NCBI GenBank assembly: GCA_965267505.1
Contig: OZ254081.1
Span: 1,798,001 to 1,862,000, forward strand
DNA length: 64,000 nucleotides
DNA from: JANQHS01 sp965267505
GTDB taxonomy: Bacteria > Bacteroidota > Bacteroidia > Cytophagales > CCMP332
Reading direction: 5' to 3'
The position numbers were made by a program, and so were the translations under genes. The notes below the pieces were generated by a model. That model made no database searches and was not told the DNA's origin. It saw only the letters and a list, made by a program, of their open reading frames with translations. Shown in pieces: positions 9,819-19,346 of this stretch. How positions within the stretch are numbered: the first letter of the stretch is position 1; each line of letters starts with the position of its first letter.

Positions 9819-12194
9819 ATGAAAAATCTAGCTCTAACCATCGCCTTGATCTTCATCAATTTTTTAGTCCAAGCCCAGGCCCTGACCCAAACCGTCAGAG
9901 GCCTGGTAATGGACGAGCAAAGCGGAACCCCATTACCGGGCGCAACCATACAGGTTCTGAATTCAGACCCGATCCTTGGCACCGTTACGGATTTTGAAGG
10001 GCAATTCACTTTGGAGAACGTTCCCGTAGGAAGGCAAAGCCTGGTGATCTCCTCCATAGGATTCCAGCCAGCGGCCCTAAATAACATCCAGATAAGCTCC
10101 GCCAAAGAAGGATATTTTGAGGTCAAGCTGCTGGAAAGTGTTACCAAGCTTCAGGAGGTGGTAGTGAGCTCAGAAAAGGATAATAGCCAGGCTTTGAATG
10201 AATTTGCTCCTGTTTCAGCCCGGCAATTTACCGTAGATGAAGCAACCCGTTATGCAGGTGGATTCAATGATCCTGCTCGTATGGCTGCAAACTTTGCAGG
10301 GGTTTCTTCGTCAGCGGATCTGAGAAACGATATAGTGGTCCGGGGAAATTCCCCAACCTTCGTTCAGTACAGGATCGAAGGAATTCCTGTTCCTAACCCC
10401 AACCATTTCGGTACCTTCGGCGGGGCAGGGGGTGCTATTTCTATGATATCGCAAAACATGCTTAGCAATTCGGATTTCCTCACCTCAGCCTTCCCCGCAG
10501 AATATGGAAACGTACTCGGAGGTGTTTTTGATATCAATTTCAGGAGAGGAAATGGCCAGAAAAGAGAACATGTGGTCCAGATCGGAATGCGTGGTCTGGA
10601 GCTTAGCACGGAAGGACCTTTTTCCAAAAACAGCAATGCCTCTTACCTGGTCAATTATCGTTATTCAACTCTTGGCGTCTTTGATGCCCTTGGATTGGAT
10701 ATCGGAGTTCCGGCGATTCCGGAATACCAGGATCTGAGCTTTAAGATAGATGTCCCTACCAAAGGAAAATTGGGCAGATTCACTGTTTTTGGATTGGGTG
10801 GACTTGCCTCAATCAATCTCAAGGATAGCGACCTGGAAGATCCGGAAGAATATTTCAATCAGGACAAGCCTGGAGATATCGACAATCAAACCAGGATGGC
10901 TGTAGTTGGGATCACCAACAATCATTTCTTCAGCAAGAAGACCTCCGGTGTTTTCACCTTGAGTTTCTCCAATTCAAGAGATCGCTTCACTTACGATACC
11001 ATGACAGCACCTGACTTCACAGAAACTGCCCGCTATTCTGAGGGTACATTCCAGGAAATGAAGACCAGCATTTGGTATCGCCTGGGCCATAAATTTTCTG
11101 CTAAGGACCTCATCCAAACCGGTTTCCTTATTGATATAGCCAATTCAGATTTTTCGGAATCTGTCTATAGAAATGGATCTTATCAGCAGATCACAGACTA
11201 CCAGGGGACCTATTACATGGTTCAACCATTTGTCCAATGGCAGCATAGGTTTACCGATCGCATGACCTTGAACCTGGGCTATCATGGCCAGTATCATGAA
11301 CTGACGGAGTCGGTTGCCCATGAGCCCAGGATAGGATTCAATTGGAATTTTGCTCCAAGGCAAAGCCTGAGTTTTGGGTCTGGCTTACACGCGCAGACGC
11401 TTCCGGCCTATGCCTATTTCCTTACGGAAACCCTTCCGAATGGAGAAACGGTTTACAAGAATCGGAACCTGGGCATGATGCGAAGTGGCCACCTGGTACT
11501 TGGGTACCAGAACAGTTTTGCACCTGATTGGAGGGTGAAGGTGGAGACCTATTACCAGCATCTTTTTGATATCCCTGTTGAAGTGATTTCATCGACCTTC
11601 AGTGCGGTCAATACCGGAGCTGATTTCAATGGATTTCCAGATGATCTGGCTCCATTGGTCAATGAGGGCGAAGGAAGAAACATTGGGGTAGAGATAACAT
11701 TGGAGAAATTCTTCAGCAATAATTATTACATGCTTTTCACCTCTTCCCTTTTCGATTCGAAATACAAAGGCAGCGATGGAGTTGAAAGGAATACCGCCTT
11801 CAACCGAAACTATGTTTTCAATCTGCTGGGAGGAAAAGAATTCAGGATCCGCGGTTCGCAGAATAAGATCTTCGGGCTTAATGCCCGGGTCAACTGGTCC
11901 GGTGGAGCTCCTTACATTCCAATAAATCAGGATGCCAGCCAGATCGGGGGTCAGACAGTTTATGACTATGACCGAGCCTATGAAGAAAGCCACCCGGATT
12001 ACTTTCGCTTCGATCTGAAATTCCATTATACCATAAACAAGCCCAAGGCCACCCACCAGGTATCATTAGATATTCAGAATGTGACCAACAGGCAAAATCT
12101 GTTTGCGGAAAACTATAATGTGACGACAAACAGCTTTACTCAGGAATACCAGACCGGTTTGCTTCCCGAGATCCAGTACCGCATAATGTTTTAA
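9819..12194 (+). CDS. TonB-dependent outer-membrane receptor with CarboxypepD_reg-like domain
   Basis: 791 residues from the ATG at 9819; an upstream in-frame start at 9789 would only add residues before the signal peptide. The signal peptide is at 1-20. A carboxypeptidase-regulatory-like beta-sandwich follows (VRGLVMDEQSGTPLPGATI to about 105), then a plug domain (about 125-235, with DIVVRGNSPTFVQYRIEGI) and a long beta-barrel ending in aromatic RIMF. It lacks an obvious SusD partner, so it is a stand-alone receptor rather than a SusC/D pair. The substrate is unknown. It sits between two kinase/regulator pairs and may be controlled by either. Confidence 0.92.
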   Translation: MKNLALTIALIFINFLVQAQALTQTVRGLVMDEQSGTPLPGATIQVLNSDPILGTVTDFEGQFTLENVPVGRQSLVISSIGFQPAALNNIQISSAKEGYFEVKLLESVTKLQEVVVSSEKDNSQALNEFAPVSARQFTVDEATRYAGGFNDPARMAANFAGVSSSADLRNDIVVRGNSPTFVQYRIEGIPVPNPNHFGTFGGAGGAISMISQNMLSNSDFLTSAFPAEYGNVLGGVFDINFRRGNGQKREHVVQIGMRGLELSTEGPFSKNSNASYLVNYRYSTLGVFDALGLDIGVPAIPEYQDLSFKIDVPTKGKLGRFTVFGLGGLASINLKDSDLEDPEEYFNQDKPGDIDNQTRMAVVGITNNHFFSKKTSGVFTLSFSNSRDRFTYDTMTAPDFTETARYSEGTFQEMKTSIWYRLGHKFSAKDLIQTGFLIDIANSDFSESVYRNGSYQQITDYQGTYYMVQPFVQWQHRFTDRMTLNLGYHGQYHELTESVAHEPRIGFNWNFAPRQSLSFGSGLHAQTLPAYAYFLTETLPNGETVYKNRNLGMMRSGHLVLGYQNSFAPDWRVKVETYYQHLFDIPVEVISSTFSAVNTGADFNGFPDDLAPLVNEGEGRNIGVEITLEKFFSNNYYMLFTSSLFDSKYKGSDGVERNTAFNRNYVFNLLGGKEFRIRGSQNKIFGLNARVNWSGGAPYIPINQDASQIGGQTVYDYDRAYEESHPDYFRFDLKFHYTINKPKATHQVSLDIQNVTNRQNLFAENYNVTTNSFTQEYQTGLLPEIQYRIMF

Positions 12195-12211
12195 TTTCGG
12201 ATAAGAAAGCA

Positions 12212-13264
12212 ATGAAAGTCATCAAAAAATACGGTCTTAGGGTCCTTATCGCCAGCCTTGTTCACATTTTTTTCAAGGTGACAACAGCCCCAAGTTTTGA
12301 GGAAATGGTCTCCTGGGACTCTGCATCATGGGTCTATTTCCTCTACACGCAAACCGTGGTTCTGGTGGCCTGGGAATTGGGGGATCGCTTTTACGCCTAC
12401 TTCTCAAACAGGTATAAGGGGATATTCATGACGGCAAGGCCCTTGATCATTTTCTCTACAACTTGCTTTGTGGTGATCGGCATCTTCCTGGCGATAGGCA
12501 CCTATTTTTTGATTTTTTATATCGAACCTGCATTTGGATGTCCCCAACCTGAGAATCTTCAGGCACATTATGTGGCTAAATTCATTTCCAGCCAGATGAT
12601 CACCTTACTTTTTATTGCTGGATTCATCATCAACCATTTCTGGCAATATAAACAGCAAAGCCAGGTGCTCCAGGAAAGGATTATCAAGGAAAATGTGATG
12701 TACAAGTACGAGAGTTTGAAAAGCCAGCTTGATCCACATTTCCTGTTCAATAATTTCTCGGTTCTGACTTCCCTGGTCCATAAGAACCCTGACCTGGCCT
12801 CGGATTTCATTTCCCAGCTATCCAAGATCTATCGCTACGTTTTGGAGAATAAGGAAAAGGAATTGGTGCCAGTAGAGGATGAGATCGAATTTTTAGAATC
12901 CTACCTTTTTCTTCTGAAGATCCGTCATGATGAAGGAATTGAGGTGGATTATGACCTGAAACTCTTGCAGGGAGAATATGCTATCCCGGCTTTATCGCTC
13001 CAGCTCCTGGCTGAAAATGCTGCGAAGCACAACAACTTCTCAGCAGAGGCCCCTCTTAAGCTTCAGGTCTTTTCAGAAGCAGGCAAGTACCTGGTGATCC
13101 GGAATACCAAGAAGATCCGAAAGAATGTAAGGACCAGCACCAAGATCGGCCTGAAGAATATCGATGAGCGTTACAAACTGATCTCGGAGGAGGCTCCGGT
13201 GATAGAGGAGGATGATCAATTCTTCACGGTCAAGCTTCCATTGATCTCAAAAAGATCTGCCTGA
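12212..13264 (+). CDS. LytS-type sensor histidine kinase (pair 2)
   Basis: 350 residues with about four transmembrane helices in the first 150. The His_kinase domain follows: SQLDPHFLFNNFSVLTSL carries the phospho-acceptor His, and the ATP-binding motif is LLAENAAKHNN. The TonB receptor ends 17 bp upstream, and the regulator starts at the stop codon (TGATG overlap). The three genes therefore look like one transcriptional unit, and the kinase may sense an outcome of receptor function. That link is inferred from spacing. Confidence 0.9.
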   Translation: MKVIKKYGLRVLIASLVHIFFKVTTAPSFEEMVSWDSASWVYFLYTQTVVLVAWELGDRFYAYFSNRYKGIFMTARPLIIFSTTCFVVIGIFLAIGTYFLIFYIEPAFGCPQPENLQAHYVAKFISSQMITLLFIAGFIINHFWQYKQQSQVLQERIIKENVMYKYESLKSQLDPHFLFNNFSVLTSLVHKNPDLASDFISQLSKIYRYVLENKEKELVPVEDEIEFLESYLFLLKIRHDEGIEVDYDLKLLQGEYAIPALSLQLLAENAAKHNNFSAEAPLKLQVFSEAGKYLVIRNTKKIRKNVRTSTKIGLKNIDERYKLISEEAPVIEEDDQFFTVKLPLISKRSA

Positions 13265-14010
13265 TGCGAGCCCTGATCGTTGAAGATGAAAAACTCACGG
13301 CCGAACGGCTTGAGGGCCTGATCAAAAAGGAATTTCCGGACCTGGAAGTTTGTGGAATGGCACATTCTGTTCAATCTGCTAACAAGTGGCTGGATGAACA
13401 AGAACATCCTGATCTGGTGTTCATGGATATCGAATTGGGGGATGGAACGGCCTTCGATGTGATCGAATCCAGAGATCTGAGTATCCCAATCATTTTCACC
13501 ACGGCCTATGATGCCTATGCTATCAAGGCTTTTAAGTTTAATTCCATCGATTATTTGCTCAAACCAGTTGATCTTAAAGAACTAAGAATTGCTGTTGAGA
13601 AATGGAGAAACTCATTGGAAAAAGATGAGCAACCCAAATGGGAGGAGCTAAAAAGGTATTTTGAAGGCAATTACAAGAAGCGATTCCTGGTCAAAAGCGG
13701 TGATAAATTTATTACTGTATCGGTTGATCAGGTGGTTTATTTCTATTCTGAGCACAGCTATAGCTTTCTGGTGGATAAGGAGGGAAAGAAATGGATACTC
13801 GATTATACCCTGGATGATCTGAATGAGATCCTTGATCCTGGGGCTTTCTTTCGACTCAATCGCAAGCTCATCTGTCATATTGATGCCATCTCGGCTGTAT
13901 CAAGCTATTTCAATGGCAGACTGGTGGTAAAACTCGAACCCGAATTCTCAGAACAGATCGTCATCAGTCGCGAAAGAGTAAAACCATTCAAATCCTGGTT
14001 GGATGGTTGA
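13264..14010 (+). CDS. LytTR family response regulator (pair 2)
   Basis: 248 residues. The receiver spans 1-120 with Asp in DLVFMDIELGDG and Lys in YLLKPVD. A LytTR domain covers about 140-246 (VVYFYSEHSYSFLV; FFRLNRKLICHIDAI). It starts at the last base of the kinase stop codon, so the pair is coupled. It is more similar in motif details to pair 3 than to pair 1, including the kinase-like spacing of the YAIKAF/YAIQAF segment. It converges on the VOC gene with a 13-bp gap. Confidence 0.93.
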   Translation: MRALIVEDEKLTAERLEGLIKKEFPDLEVCGMAHSVQSANKWLDEQEHPDLVFMDIELGDGTAFDVIESRDLSIPIIFTTAYDAYAIKAFKFNSIDYLLKPVDLKELRIAVEKWRNSLEKDEQPKWEELKRYFEGNYKKRFLVKSGDKFITVSVDQVVYFYSEHSYSFLVDKEGKKWILDYTLDDLNEILDPGAFFRLNRKLICHIDAISAVSSYFNGRLVVKLEPEFSEQIVISRERVKPFKSWLDG

Positions 14011-14023
14011 ATTACGAAACTAA

Positions 14024-14713
14024 TTAATCATTAAAGACGAAGAATCCCATTCCGCCAGGATCTCGAATAATGATATTATCGACCTCACCCTTATCATTGA
14101 AGATCGTGATCTCCTCGGTGATCGCAATCCCTGCCTCCCGAATTTTAGGGATCAAAACATCATTCTTTCCCCCATTGAAATAGGTAAATGAGGGGTTGAA
14201 GAAAAGATGTGGACATGAATTAGGCTTCATGATACTCACCCCCGTTCCATTCTCATGCATAAGCAATGCCCACCCTGAATTGGCATCCCCTTGAGCCAGT
14301 TCAAAACCCAAGCCACCGTAGAAGTCTATGGATCGTTGCATGGAAACGGTTTCCAGGCTCAGACCCATGAAGTTCCCAAATAAGGAGAAACTATTTTCTT
14401 CAACAGGATAGTCGGGCGGATTGTCATTCTCGATCAGGTACACCCAAACCCCGGATGGATCAGAAAGTATATAACCGCCATCCGTTTTGAACATGGGAAA
14501 GTCCTTGCCCATTTTATCGGCTGTCTCTTCCCAAGAGGCAGCTATGCATTTCATTCCGGCCCTGGCTGATCGTTCCGGATTGATTTCTAAGATTGCCTTG
14601 CCGTCAGTGACTATGGTTGGTTCTGCGTTTGACAAAGCTTTGAATTTTGCCTTGGAATAGAAATCTATGCTTTGATTCAGGTCAGGTGTCGGAGTCTGGA
14701 ATATGGTCTTCAT
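14024..14713 (-). CDS. Two-domain VOC (glyoxalase/bleomycin-resistance fold) protein
   Basis: 229 residues made of two vicinal-oxygen-chelate modules. The first has the opening FQTPTPDLNQSIDFYSKAKF and ends SDPSGVWVYLIE. The second opens with SLETVSMQRSIDFYGGLGFEL and ends RDPGGMGFFVFN. VOC proteins use this paired beta-alpha-beta fold to bind a metal ion or a ligand. The canonical His/Glu metal ligands are not obvious in both halves, so ligand binding is as possible as lyase activity. It has no operon partner. Confidence 0.8.
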   Translation of the reverse strand: MKTIFQTPTPDLNQSIDFYSKAKFKALSNAEPTIVTDGKAILEINPERSARAGMKCIAASWEETADKMGKDFPMFKTDGGYILSDPSGVWVYLIENDNPPDYPVEENSFSLFGNFMGLSLETVSMQRSIDFYGGLGFELAQGDANSGWALLMHENGTGVSIMKPNSCPHLFFNPSFTYFNGGKNDVLIPKIREAGIAITEEITIFNDKGEVDNIIIRDPGGMGFFVFND

Positions 14714-15231
14714 AGCATGAAATAGTTATGGGTTAAAAGTTATGGCTTTTCAATCAGCTAGACGAACCACCCGGCAAAAAGACTCATATTGTTAATTAAT
14801 AATTCTTAAGGATTAATTATTAACTGGCTTTCATTACTGTTCAAGGGCAGTCCGTAGATAAAGGGGAAGGTGGCTTAACTCATTTAAAAGGAAACTTTGG
14901 ATCATGTTTCATCAGGATTTCCGGTCCCAATAAAATCGGCAAAGCCCGATTCTACAGCTGAGCAAAAAATGGCTTAGCCATGTGAGGCAGGCAAGCCTGG
15001 AATGGCATTAACCATTCCTGAGTACAATTCTGATTCCATGCCTGTTTAATTCCGGTCTCAAGCTGGTTAAAATGGATCCTAGATCGACTTTCGAAAATTA
15101 TACCGGAACATTCTTCGAATAATCTTATAGACGGTTTGGATAAGTCAATTTTTTACAGGAAAATTCTATGAGAATGGTATAGAAGCTTAATCCCTTTAAG
15201 CTTAATTTGTGCTAGACTATCGACTAAACTT
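14714..15231. other. Intergenic region, 518 bp, hairpin-rich in its centre
   Basis: No convincing coding sequence is present on either strand. It separates the divergent VOC gene and the third kinase/regulator pair, so it must hold both promoters. Its centre holds four close inverted repeats, listed separately. The last 150 bp, just before the kinase, are AT-rich. Confidence 0.6.
14934..15018. promoter_or_regulatory. Cluster of four inverted repeats upstream of kinase pair 3
   Basis: Within 85 bp there are AATCGG/CCGATT (14934-14951), ATGGCT/AGCCAT with a 1-base spacer (14969-14981), CAGGC/GCCTG (14988-14999) and GGAATGG/CCATTCC (14999-15018). Arms are perfect and loops are 1-6 bases. None is followed by a T-run, so these are not simple terminators. 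They could be stacked operators or a structured leader RNA; the sequence does not say which. Confidence 0.45.
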
Positions 15232-16104
15232 GTGCAACTTTTACCAAGGACAATAATGATAACTGCCATTCTCCTTTTTCCGGTTCTGGCAGGCTTAGCT
15301 CAGGACATTAATTCTGCTGAGCTAAACGAACTTCTCCGGAAACAAGATGAGCAGATCAACACAGTCTTGTTTGGAGCCATGGTTCCAATCATCCTCGCCT
15401 TTGTGTTCTTGATTTTCATCTTCTACCGAGGCAAGAGAGAACAGGATGTCAGAAGAAGAGAGCTAGAATTGAAATTCGGTAAGGCCGAAATGGAATTGAA
15501 ATCTCTGCGTGCACAGGTCAACCCTCATTTCATCTTCAATTGTCTGGCTTCGGTCCAACACTACCTCCAGGAACACGACTCCGAACAGGCAGAGGCCTTC
15601 CTTGTCAAGTTCTCCAGGTTAATCCGACTCACCCTGGAAAACACCGACCATTCCACCATCAGTTTAAAAGAAGATTTGGAAGCCCTGAAAACCTATATTG
15701 AATTGGAGCGCATCCGCTTCGACGAAAAATTTGATTACGAGATCAGGATCTCGGATGACCTCGAACCCGAAGAAGTATTTTTACCACCCCTGCTCATCCA
15801 GCCTCTGGTTGAGAATGCAATCTGGCATGGCTTATCAGGTCAAAAGAAGGATGGAAGAATTGACATCAATATGAAGAGGAAAGAGGATTTCCTTGAATGC
15901 ACTGTGGAAGACAATGGTAGTCCGCAGGAAAACAAGCCCAAGGAACCTGTGAAGAGAAGGTCATTTGGAATGACGTTGATTAAAGAGCGATTGGATCTTT
16001 TCAACGATCTTCATAATACGGATGCAAATATTCAATTGCTTGACAAAGCCAACAGCAGTTCTAAACTTGCTAAAATTCTTATCCCAATAGAAATCGAAGA
16101 ATGA
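15232..16104 (+). CDS. LytS-type sensor histidine kinase (pair 3)
   Basis: 290 residues from the GTG at 15232; an ATG at 15256 is equally possible and leaves a cleaner signal-like helix. It has a short hydrophobic N-terminus, a small external loop and a second span (about 45-65), then a coiled linker and the His_kinase domain. Acceptor motif: AQVNPHFIFNCLASVQHYL. N-box: QPLVENAIWHGL. The sensor part is much smaller than in pairs 1 and 2. The stop overlaps the regulator by 4 bp (ATGA). Confidence 0.9.
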   Translation: MQLLPRTIMITAILLFPVLAGLAQDINSAELNELLRKQDEQINTVLFGAMVPIILAFVFLIFIFYRGKREQDVRRRELELKFGKAEMELKSLRAQVNPHFIFNCLASVQHYLQEHDSEQAEAFLVKFSRLIRLTLENTDHSTISLKEDLEALKTYIELERIRFDEKFDYEIRISDDLEPEEVFLPPLLIQPLVENAIWHGLSGQKKDGRIDINMKRKEDFLECTVEDNGSPQENKPKEPVKRRSFGMTLIKERLDLFNDLHNTDANIQLLDKANSSSKLAKILIPIEIEE

Positions 16105-16856
16105 ATCTGGTCATCATTGAGGACGAAGAAAAGCAGCTGAAGAGCCTGGTATCGATGCTTGAAAAGCATCGACCCGATTGGAAGATACTTGGTTGTGCCG
16201 ACTCGGTCATGGAAGGTGTTTCTCTGCTCCAACAATATCAGCCCGACCTGGTCATACTTGATGTTTTGATCAATGGGGGAACCTCTTTTGACATACTCCG
16301 GAAATTGGGTACTACAGACTTTGAAGTGATCTTCACCACCTCCTATGAAAAGTTTGCCATCCAGGCTTTCAGGGTCGCAGCCATCGATTATCTATTGAAA
16401 CCCCTGGACGAGAAGGAGTTCGTTGAAGCCCTGGAAAAGGCAGACGAAAGGATTAACCAATCGGAAAATGGGGAGCATATCAAGCTACTATTGAAAAACC
16501 TGTTGACCGAGAAGGCAGATGCCAGGAAGATTGCACTGCCTACCAGCAAGGGCTATGCATTTGTGCCTCCCGGCGAGATTATATATTGTGAAAGCGAAAA
16601 TACCTATACGACTTTCTTTCTTGAGAACGGGGGCAAGCACGTGGTTTCAAAAACTCTTAAGTCTACCACTGAGATGTTGGATGAATTCAGCTTTGTGAGG
16701 GTGCATAACCGCGTTCTGGTTAATATGGCCCATGTTCAGGAATACATTAAGGGTGAGGGTGGCCAAATCCGCTTAAGCAATGGTGAACTGGTCAATGTAT
16801 CACGAAGAAGGAAGGATTTTTTCCTTCAGGCTTTCAGGAAAAAGCCTATTTCTTGA
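16101..16856 (+). CDS. LytTR family response regulator (pair 3)
   Basis: 251 residues. Receiver domain 1-120: acidic IEDEE, phospho-acceptor in DLVILDVLINGG, Lys in YLLKPLD. The LytTR domain at about 140-248 has the typical IIYCESENTYTTFFL and FVRVHNRVLVNMAHV. It is coupled to the kinase by a 4-bp overlap. The three uncharacterised genes that follow (16947-18533) are co-oriented and closely spaced and could be targets. Confidence 0.93.
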   Translation: MNLVIIEDEEKQLKSLVSMLEKHRPDWKILGCADSVMEGVSLLQQYQPDLVILDVLINGGTSFDILRKLGTTDFEVIFTTSYEKFAIQAFRVAAIDYLLKPLDEKEFVEALEKADERINQSENGEHIKLLLKNLLTEKADARKIALPTSKGYAFVPPGEIIYCESENTYTTFFLENGGKHVVSKTLKSTTEMLDEFSFVRVHNRVLVNMAHVQEYIKGEGGQIRLSNGELVNVSRRRKDFFLQAFRKKPIS

Positions 16857-16946
16857 TGTAAACGACCGTTTTCTTTGATTTCGCTCCGATTTCAAAAACT
16901 GATCCAAACCTTCCTTCACTTTTTGCTAGCATTAAAAAAAAATGTC

Positions 16947-17213
16947 ATGAAAAAAGTGAAGATGTCTGCCTTTGTAGAAGATGGCGTTATGAGTGTTCGT
17001 ATGAACGATGATATGGTTCTTCCAGGCAATGGAGGAGAAACAGAATTCAAGCTTTTGGAAGGAAAAAAGTATTTCCTGAATTGGTATATTGAGGGGGCAA
17101 GTAAAAGCAAGTTTAATATTTCGATCTCCTCGCCTCAGGAAGCACGATTCAATTTGAAAAAAGAGCTAAGCAAGGAAGGATCAGAATTTGGTTTTTACGA
17201 GTTTGAACTTTGA
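16947..17213 (+). CDS. Uncharacterised 88-residue protein
   Basis: I start it at the ATG at 16947 (MKKVKMSAF); an upstream in-frame start at 16875 would add a hydrophobic stretch with no coding look. The protein alternates hydrophobic and polar residues as in a small beta-sandwich (FKLLEGKKYFLNWYIEG; KFNISISSP). It has no signal peptide or membrane span. I recognise no family. It lies 90 bp after a LytTR regulator and 15 bp before the next uncharacterised gene, suggesting an operon. Confidence 0.65.
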   Translation: MKKVKMSAFVEDGVMSVRMNDDMVLPGNGGETEFKLLEGKKYFLNWYIEGASKSKFNISISSPQEARFNLKKELSKEGSEFGFYEFEL

Positions 17214-17228
17214 ATCTAAACCAGACCT

Positions 17229-17894
17229 ATGGCAGATTTTAGGACCGATTTATCAGAAGCTAATAGCTACATCCAGAATTTCATTGAGCGATTTCCGGAA
17301 GTAGCAAGTGACAATGCCCTGGGTGGAAATTTGACAAAGTCCGCCCTGAATGGGGTACTTCAGCCTAACAAGGTTGGTTCCATGAGTTGGTTTTGTTGGA
17401 ATCCTGAATCACTGGGAGGATTCCCTGTTTTTTTTCTGGCTTATGAGGCACTGTCAAGTTATTCCAAAACAGAACCCCAATCTCAGCCTGAAAGTGAGAC
17501 GCTGATCTCCCCGGGTAATAGCTTCGTTTATGAGGATCAACCTGCAAACGAATACCTCGAAAACCATCAATCCAACGTTTCCGGTCTGGAGAACGGAAGC
17601 ATAGGGAAAGACCAGGTGGTTGATTTTAAGGAGAACTTCTCCTCACAATTCCAGGTCAATTCCGCAATACCCTATTCGTTTTTCGACCGCAAGGAAAGTT
17701 TTGACCTTGAGGATTTCATTCAGCAGGCCGACATGGAATATATAGGCTATTTCTTCGGCTATTCCGACGACCCTGCTTATGGAGATAATAAAATTCGAAT
17801 AATTCTCGGCCCTTTGGGATCGGATGGAAGGGTGTTGATGGGAGAGGGTGCTGTCTATCTTCAAAGGAGCTTCCCTCCACCGCCTGATTCATAA
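17229..17894 (+). CDS. Uncharacterised 221-residue acidic protein
   Basis: An acidic soluble protein with no signal peptide. The N-terminus is helical (DLSEANSYIQNFIERFPEVA), followed by a Trp/Phe-rich segment (SMSWFCWNPESLGGFPVFFLAYEAL), a Ser/Glu-rich middle, and a C-terminal part with YIGYFFGYSDDPAYGDNKIR and RVLMGEGAVYLQRSFPPPP. I do not recognise the family. It is closely spaced with both neighbours and probably shares their transcript. Confidence 0.7.
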   Translation: MADFRTDLSEANSYIQNFIERFPEVASDNALGGNLTKSALNGVLQPNKVGSMSWFCWNPESLGGFPVFFLAYEALSSYSKTEPQSQPESETLISPGNSFVYEDQPANEYLENHQSNVSGLENGSIGKDQVVDFKENFSSQFQVNSAIPYSFFDRKESFDLEDFIQQADMEYIGYFFGYSDDPAYGDNKIRIILGPLGSDGRVLMGEGAVYLQRSFPPPPDS

Positions 17895-17924
17895 ATACTG
17901 GCCTTAAATTTTAAAATCATATCG

Positions 17925-18533
17925 ATGCTTTCCGTCCTGGTTCCGATCGCAATGTTGACCTGGAACTTTAAAAGGATGGGATTGGACTACCGAATTTTTC
18001 TGGTATTCCTTGCTTACGGTTTTCTTATCGATGCATCGAGCTGGATTTTTTATATATCGGGGAAAAACCAGTGGATCATCGCCCTTCGGCATCCTTATAC
18101 AGTCGTCGAATTGGGGATTTTCTTATATATAATTTTTCGATCCTTTCCGCAACCCATTAATAAACGCATACTGCCGGTTTTATTAATGATTCTGAGTTTG
18201 ACCTGGCTATGGTCTGCCCCTTTTCTTGCATTGCAATTTTATAGAATAACGGTGGGGACATTCGAATCTTTTTGGGGAATGGTTATTTCCTTTTCTTCCG
18301 CCTTTTTGGTTTTGAAGCTTATTGAAAAGGAGAAAGAGCCTTTGACCAGCACTCGGATATGGGTAGTTTTTGGGATGTTTTTTTATTCCTTTTCAACCTT
18401 TTTCATTTTTGGTTTCCTTCAAACCGAATTAGGCACCGCGATTTATGCTTTGCATAGCATGATCAACATTTTTACCAACATAATTTTCACGGTGGGGTTC
18501 TACTTCCTCTATAGGCCCCAAAACCACATATAG
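17925..18533 (+). CDS. Polytopic membrane protein, about seven spans, unknown function
   Basis: 202 residues that are almost entirely hydrophobic helices: an N-terminal span, DASSWIFYISG near the second, PYTVVELGIFLYIIF, RILPVLLMILSLTWLW, SFWGMVISFSSAFLVLKLI, IWVVFGMFFYSFSTFFIFGF and MINIFTNIIFTVGFYFLY. The YTVVELG and MINIFTNIIF segments resemble small Bacteroidota integral membrane proteins found beside signalling genes, but no function is established. It starts 30 bp after the preceding gene. Confidence 0.75.
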   Translation: MLSVLVPIAMLTWNFKRMGLDYRIFLVFLAYGFLIDASSWIFYISGKNQWIIALRHPYTVVELGIFLYIIFRSFPQPINKRILPVLLMILSLTWLWSAPFLALQFYRITVGTFESFWGMVISFSSAFLVLKLIEKEKEPLTSTRIWVVFGMFFYSFSTFFIFGFLQTELGTAIYALHSMINIFTNIIFTVGFYFLYRPQNHI

Positions 18534-18722
18534 TCCATTTTCACCAATTTCTGGCAGGAAATGTCCGGATTCTAATTGTAGGCTCGCAAAGTGTATTGAA
18601 TAGCTTAAGCTTGTTGCTTGACTAGTTTAATCGAGCCTAGTTAGCCCTCTGAACATGATTTTGGTCAGCAAGCAGTTTAAGATTTGGCTAGCTATGAATT
18701 ATCTGAACCATTAAACTGGACG

Positions 18723-18765
18723 GCCCCCGAGAACTATAGCCCAATTATAACTCGGGGGCTTTTTT
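18723..18765 (+). terminator. Rho-independent terminator
   Basis: Perfect 9-bp arms GCCCCCGAG and CTCGGGGGC with a 19-base loop, followed directly by six T. It separates the upstream membrane-protein operon from the toxin locus. Confidence 0.85.
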
Positions 18766-18952
18766 CTTTCCAATTCTGCTTGCTACCATTTTCTGTTCAA
18801 TGTCAACCAAATTCTAGTTTTCGGTCCGGAGCTATGGAATTTAATAGTAGACTGGGATTAATCTTGTTTTACAAGTTTATCACGTAGCAACCTGGAGTGG
18901 AACTTCCTTGTGACTCATGCTTTGGAGGATCAAATTTCGGGAAGCTGATCCC

Positions 18953-18991
18953 CTCCCAGGGAACTAATCGGCTTTAGCCGCTCCCTGGGAG
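18953..18991. other. Compound hairpin
   Basis: Perfect 10-bp arms CTCCCAGGGA and TCCCTGGGAG enclose an inner hairpin CGGC/GCCG. A weak T-rich stretch follows. It could be a second terminator or a structured 5' RNA ahead of the toxin operon. Confidence 0.5.
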
Positions 18992-19346
18992 TAAGGATTT
19001 TTCAATTGTAATTTTTGTCTTCTTAAGGAAGACCGACTTGCATGACAGTCATAAAACAAGTGACAGTTTTTGATCAAATTTTGCGTTGGTGGAGGAAATA
19101 TAAAACCACTAAATGCAACTCCGATTTCACAAAGAGAAATGCCTTGTACAAAAACTTCCTGGAGATAAAAATTACGGTACTGGTATATTGGTTTTATGCT
19201 AATGCACGATTAAGAATGAAAGAAGATGGAAAAAGCAGAACTGATAAATAATACAAATTCCCCAGATCAAAATGGATTTGGCAATTTAATCTTAACCGTT
19301 GCGTTCAAACTTTGAATTGACTACTTAAACAAAACCTTAAACAGCT

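Larger units (their letters stand above)
18534..19346. other. Intergenic region, 813 bp, ahead of the Tc toxin locus
   Basis: No gene that I can support; the short open frames here have no coding character. It contains a strong terminator (18723-18765) and a second, larger dyad (18953-18991). The final 350 bp are AT-rich and must hold the promoter of the toxin operon, but I cannot place a clear TTG/TAnnTTTG promoter. Confidence 0.6.

Noticed and set aside
18684..19251. Two short open frames ahead of the toxin operon
   Set aside because: One runs through the terminator at 18723; the other has no recognisable features or start context. Both look fortuitous.
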